Shown: positions 61,947-64,000 of the stretch, piece by piece | Layout: each line of letters opens with the position of its first letter | Numbering within the stretch: the stretch's first letter is position 1 | From: Planctomycetota bacterium | Lineage (GTDB): Bacteria; Planctomycetota; Planctomycetia; Pirellulales; PALSA-1355 | Length of the DNA: 64,000 bases | Direction: 5' to 3' | NCBI GenBank assembly: GCA_003389325.1 | Contig: QQVE01000030.1 | Span: 124,001-188,000, forward strand | Program-made: the position numbers and the translations under genes | The notes under the pieces: model-generated | The model's input: only the letters and a program-made list of their open reading frames with translations | What the model was told of the DNA's origin: nothing | Databases searched by the model: none

Positions 61947-62966
61947 CTAGCCACCGACCACGATTTCGCCGGAAGAGGTGAAATGGATTTCTTGCTCCTT
62001 CCAGCATACCCCGACATCGGCTCCCGCGGCTACGGCAACCATGGCCGCCGCCAGGTTGTCTTCGGAGAGTGCCCGCAGGCCGACGTAGGAAGTGGTCAGT
62101 CGCGGATTGACCTCGATGACCACGTCGCCGCTGCCGGCCGGATCGCTGCCTAACACGAGGTCCACGCCGATGTAGCCCATGGCTGCGGGAAGCGCGCGGA
62201 TGGCTGCCACGGCCAACCGAGCAGCGCGGGCGGCGAGCGGCGCCTCAATGGGAAGCGATCCCCCCAGGTAAGAAAAGTCGTGTTCGCCTAGGAGGTGCTG
62301 CCAGCACGGTTGCAGCGGCACCACGCCCTGCGGGCCGCAGAGGCAGGCCACGCTACAAGCCTGGCCGGGGTAGAATCGTTCGAGCCTCGCCGGTGCGTCA
62401 CCGCAGGCGCGACGGTAGGGCCGCCTGTCGATCCGCTCGATACCCAGTGAGCCTGCGCCGTCGCGTGGCTTGAGCACCGCGGGGTAACTGAAGTCTTCAG
62501 GCAACAGTTCGCCCGGCGCCAGAGCGATGCCCTCGCAGACCGGTATTTCATGGCGAGCGAGATACTCGGCCGCGGCCTGCTTGTCGCTGGCTAGTGCGAT
62601 CAGTTGCGGTCCGGGACCAAGCAACCGGCCGCCGGCCGAGACCACCTGACGAGCTCGCCCGAGCAGATGCCCGTCGAACTCGGGCGCTATGAGGACGGTC
62701 CAATCAACACGGCCGGCGAGCGAGATCAGCGAGTCGATCTCAGCTTGATTGCCAGAGACCGAATGCACGGTGACGCCAGGCAATTCCACGGGAGGCTGCC
62801 GCGCGTCACACAGCAAATCAACCGAAGCGCCGTCGAGCGCGGTGAAATCGGCGGCCAACGCTTCGAGCATCGCCCGGCCTTCGACCCGCAAGGATTCCGG
62901 CGGCGCATCACCGTCGACAGAGTACCAGCCGCCGCCGGTGACGAACTCGTGGAGAAGGTATCGCAC
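61947..62966 (-). CDS. ATP-grasp protein, MfnD-like
   Basis: A 339-residue ATP-grasp enzyme that starts Arg-Tyr-Leu-Leu-His-Glu-Phe-Val-Thr-Gly-Gly after a GTG. The ATP-grasp segments KPRDGAGSLGI, SVACLCGPQGVVPL and EVNPRLTTSYVGL with Asp/Glu metal ligands are present. MfnD joins tyramine and glutamate in methanofuran synthesis; the neighbours mfnF and mfnE support this reading. Assigned by pattern and context. It is the first gene of this short operon. Confidence 0.85.
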   Translation of the reverse strand: MRYLLHEFVTGGGWYSVDGDAPPESLRVEGRAMLEALAADFTALDGASVDLLCDARQPPVELPGVTVHSVSGNQAEIDSLISLAGRVDWTVLIAPEFDGHLLGRARQVVSAGGRLLGPGPQLIALASDKQAAAEYLARHEIPVCEGIALAPGELLPEDFSYPAVLKPRDGAGSLGIERIDRRPYRRACGDAPARLERFYPGQACSVACLCGPQGVVPLQPCWQHLLGEHDFSYLGGSLPIEAPLAARAARLAVAAIRALPAAMGYIGVDLVLGSDPAGSGDVVIEVNPRLTTSYVGLRALSEDNLAAAMVAVAAGADVGVCWKEQEIHFTSSGEIVVGG

Positions 62967-63011
62967 AGGTAGTCGTCAGGGATCAGTAGTCCGCAGACGA
63001 TTCAACCATCT

Positions 63012-63045
63012 TTACTGACCACCGACCACTAGCCACTGACCACTC
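63012..63045. repeat. GTGGTCA-type repeat, reverse orientation
   Basis: A short run of ACTGACC and CCGACCACTAGCCACTGACCAC units right after the SufT-like gene. The same unit recurs at 63693-63727 and 63802-63836. Confidence 0.5.
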
Positions 63046-63360
63046 TCAAAAGATTCCCAACTGATCGCGGGCGTCCTCGGTCATGCGGTCGGGGGTCCAC
63101 GGCGGAACCATGACGACCTTGACCTCGATTTCACCTGCGCCTTCCAGGGCGCCCAGCACCTTCTGGGCATTGGCCACGAGCTGCGGTCCGGCCGGACACG
63201 CGGGGCTGGTCATGGTCATTTCGACCTTGATGTTGGTCTTGTCGTCAACTTCTTGCAGATCGATCGTGTAAATCAGACCGAGATCGACCACGTTGACGAA
63301 CAGTTCGGGATCGACGACTTGTTTGAGCGCCTCGCGGGCGGCGTCTTCGGTGATCGCCAT
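63046..63360 (-). CDS. DUF59/MIP18-family Fe-S assembly protein (SufT-like)
   Basis: A 104-residue protein of the MIP18/DUF59 family, which helps load Fe-S clusters: ALKQVVDPELFVNVVDLGLIY (about 9-29, with the ProGlu), TMTSPACPAGPQLV (about 50-63, with the family Cys) and VVMVPPWTPDRM. I choose the ATG at 63360 (Met-Ala-Ile-Thr-Glu) over the one at 63366 because GGGAG sits at the proper distance. It is downstream of the Rieske gene by 12 bases and near a SufD/B gene, in line with an Fe-S role. Confidence 0.9.
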   Translation of the reverse strand: MAITEDAAREALKQVVDPELFVNVVDLGLIYTIDLQEVDDKTNIKVEMTMTSPACPAGPQLVANAQKVLGALEGAGEIEVKVVMVPPWTPDRMTEDARDQLGIF

Positions 63361-63372
63361 GATCATTCTCCC

Positions 63373-63687
63373 TTAGTCGGCTAGCTTGACCAGGACTGTG
63401 TCCCCGTCGATTTTCACCTCGTGCGCGGCGGTGGCGCGGGTGGCGGGCATGGTCAGGGCCCGGCCATCGCGGACATCAAACTTGGCTCCATGCCGCGGGC
63501 AGGCAATCGTCAGTCCGTCCAGTTCACCCTCGCCCAGCGGGCCCCCGTCGTGCGTGCAAACATCGTCGATGGCGTAGAAATGCCCGCCTGCATGGACGAC
63601 GACGACCAAGCGCTCATCGATCTCGACGATCTGCTTGCCAGGATCGGGGATCTCGGAGACTTTGGCAACGGGAACGAAGGCAGACAT
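63373..63687 (-). CDS. Rieske [2Fe-2S] ferredoxin-like protein
   Basis: A 104-residue protein with the Rieske cluster motifs C-T-H (Cys44, His46) and C-P-R-H (Cys63, His66), as in nitrite-reductase small subunits and biphenyl-type ferredoxins. It should be a soluble electron carrier. The upstream area on the minus strand, where a ribosome site should be, holds the tandem GTGGTCA repeat instead. It is 12 bases before the SufT-like gene and likely in one operon with sufD. Confidence 0.92.
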   Translation of the reverse strand: MSAFVPVAKVSEIPDPGKQIVEIDERLVVVVHAGGHFYAIDDVCTHDGGPLGEGELDGLTIACPRHGAKFDVRDGRALTMPATRATAAHEVKIDGDTVLVKLAD

Positions 63688-63692
63688 GCGTA

Positions 63693-63727
63693 GTGGTCAG
63701 TGGTCAGTGGTCAGTGGCTGGTGGTCA
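63693..63727. repeat. five tandem GTGGTCA units
   Basis: Heptamers at 63693, 63700, 63707, 63714 (one altered: GTGGCTG) and 63721, 5 bases upstream of the Rieske start. Reverse-oriented copies are at 63802-63836. Confidence 0.85.
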
Positions 63728-63801
63728 GTTGGTTCAGAAACATTGTCTGCGAAGCTGGTCGTATCGAGGTCATTGAACGGGTTGGCACCCCTGGCCAGCC
63801 G

Positions 63802-63836
63802 TCACTGACCACTGCCCACTTCGCCACTGACCACTC
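63802..63836. repeat. GTGGTCA-type repeat, inverted copies
   Basis: CACTGACCACTGCCCAC and CCACTGACCAC, the complement of the heptamer at 63693-63727, next to the stop of the sufD fragment. Together they could form a stem of about 30 bases. Confidence 0.7.
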
Positions 63837-64000
63837 TTACTCGTATTCCCGAATGCGGCGGCCGATGGCTTCGCCCAGTGCCTCGCGAACGCTTTCGATC
63901 GTGATGCGGTCGAACACCTGCTGGAAGAATCCGGCCACGACCATCCGCACGGCTTCTTTGCGCGTCAGGCCGCGGCAGCGGGCATAGAAGATCTGCTCGT
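63837..64000 (-). CDS. SufD/SufB Fe-S assembly scaffold, C-terminal fragment
   Basis: The last 54 codons and stop of a gene that starts beyond the window. The end reads YARCRGLTRKEAVRMV then FQQVFDRI and finally RRIREYE, the C-terminal signature of SufB/SufD scaffold proteins (FYLRSRGLSxxEA). SufD is the more likely. With the Rieske and SufT-like genes it forms a Fe-S gene group on the minus strand. Confidence 0.82.
   Translation of the reverse strand, partial: EQIFYARCRGLTRKEAVRMVVAGFFQQVFDRITIESVREALGEAIGRRIREYE

Overview
This window is GC-rich chromosomal DNA from a planctomycete, probably of the Pirellulales type (inference). The support is the combination of TIGR03000 domain repeats, PEP-CTERM protein, DUF1080 protein, FGly-type sulfatase, HTTM membrane protein, hpnCDE squalene genes, methanofuran-type C1 cofactor genes, and many long TPR and low-complexity secreted proteins. 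No rRNA, tRNA, CRISPR array, prophage or intact insertion sequence was recognised. Genes are mostly single or in short operons on both strands, and several convergent pairs abut or share stop codons.

Layout. 1-20 kb: a partial lipoprotein, pdxA, a ZIP metal transporter, dtd, a YdjM-like membrane protein, a CvpA-like protein, accA, a Ser/Thr kinase, a GT4 glycosyltransferase, truA, asd, a Nudix-like protein, an HTTM protein with its partner, a TIGR03000 Gly/Ser-rich secreted protein, an FtsW/RodA protein, and an exported isoaspartyl methyltransferase overlapping a two-DTG aspartyl-protease-like lipoprotein. 20-34 kb: an HpcH/HpaI aldolase, a PEP-hydrolase-like TIM barrel, a glycosyltransferase, a PEP-CTERM protein, a phosphodiesterase-fold/TPR protein, TPR proteins, a Cys-rich secreted protein and an ABC-2 permease. 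34-42.5 kb: a minus-strand operon of a giant periplasmic TPR protein, ExbB, ExbD, and a 968-residue protein with three membrane helices, a very long Pro-rich linker and a prenyltransferase-like helical toroid. It resembles a Tol/Ton-type energised envelope machine. 42.5-50 kb: TerC, an NAD-dependent epimerase, a pseudopilin-like protein, a GH2-fold protein among palindromic repeats, DUF1080, CBS and ispH. 50-58 kb: hpnC-hpnD-hpnE for squalene, a TIGR03032-TPR-OGT fusion, a STAS-like protein and zwf. 58.8-63 kb: a sulfatase whose 3' end runs into mfnE, followed by mfnF and mfnD homologues, a three-gene set for methanofuran assembly. 63-64 kb: a DUF59/SufT-like protein, a Rieske protein and the 3' end of sufD/sufB.

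Systems that work together: IspH feeds isoprenoids to HpnCDE; MfnE/F/D imply the methanofuran/H4MPT formaldehyde pathway known in planctomycetes; the SufT, Rieske and SufD group handles Fe-S; and the TPR-ExbB-ExbD-toroid operon is the best candidate for an undescribed envelope system.
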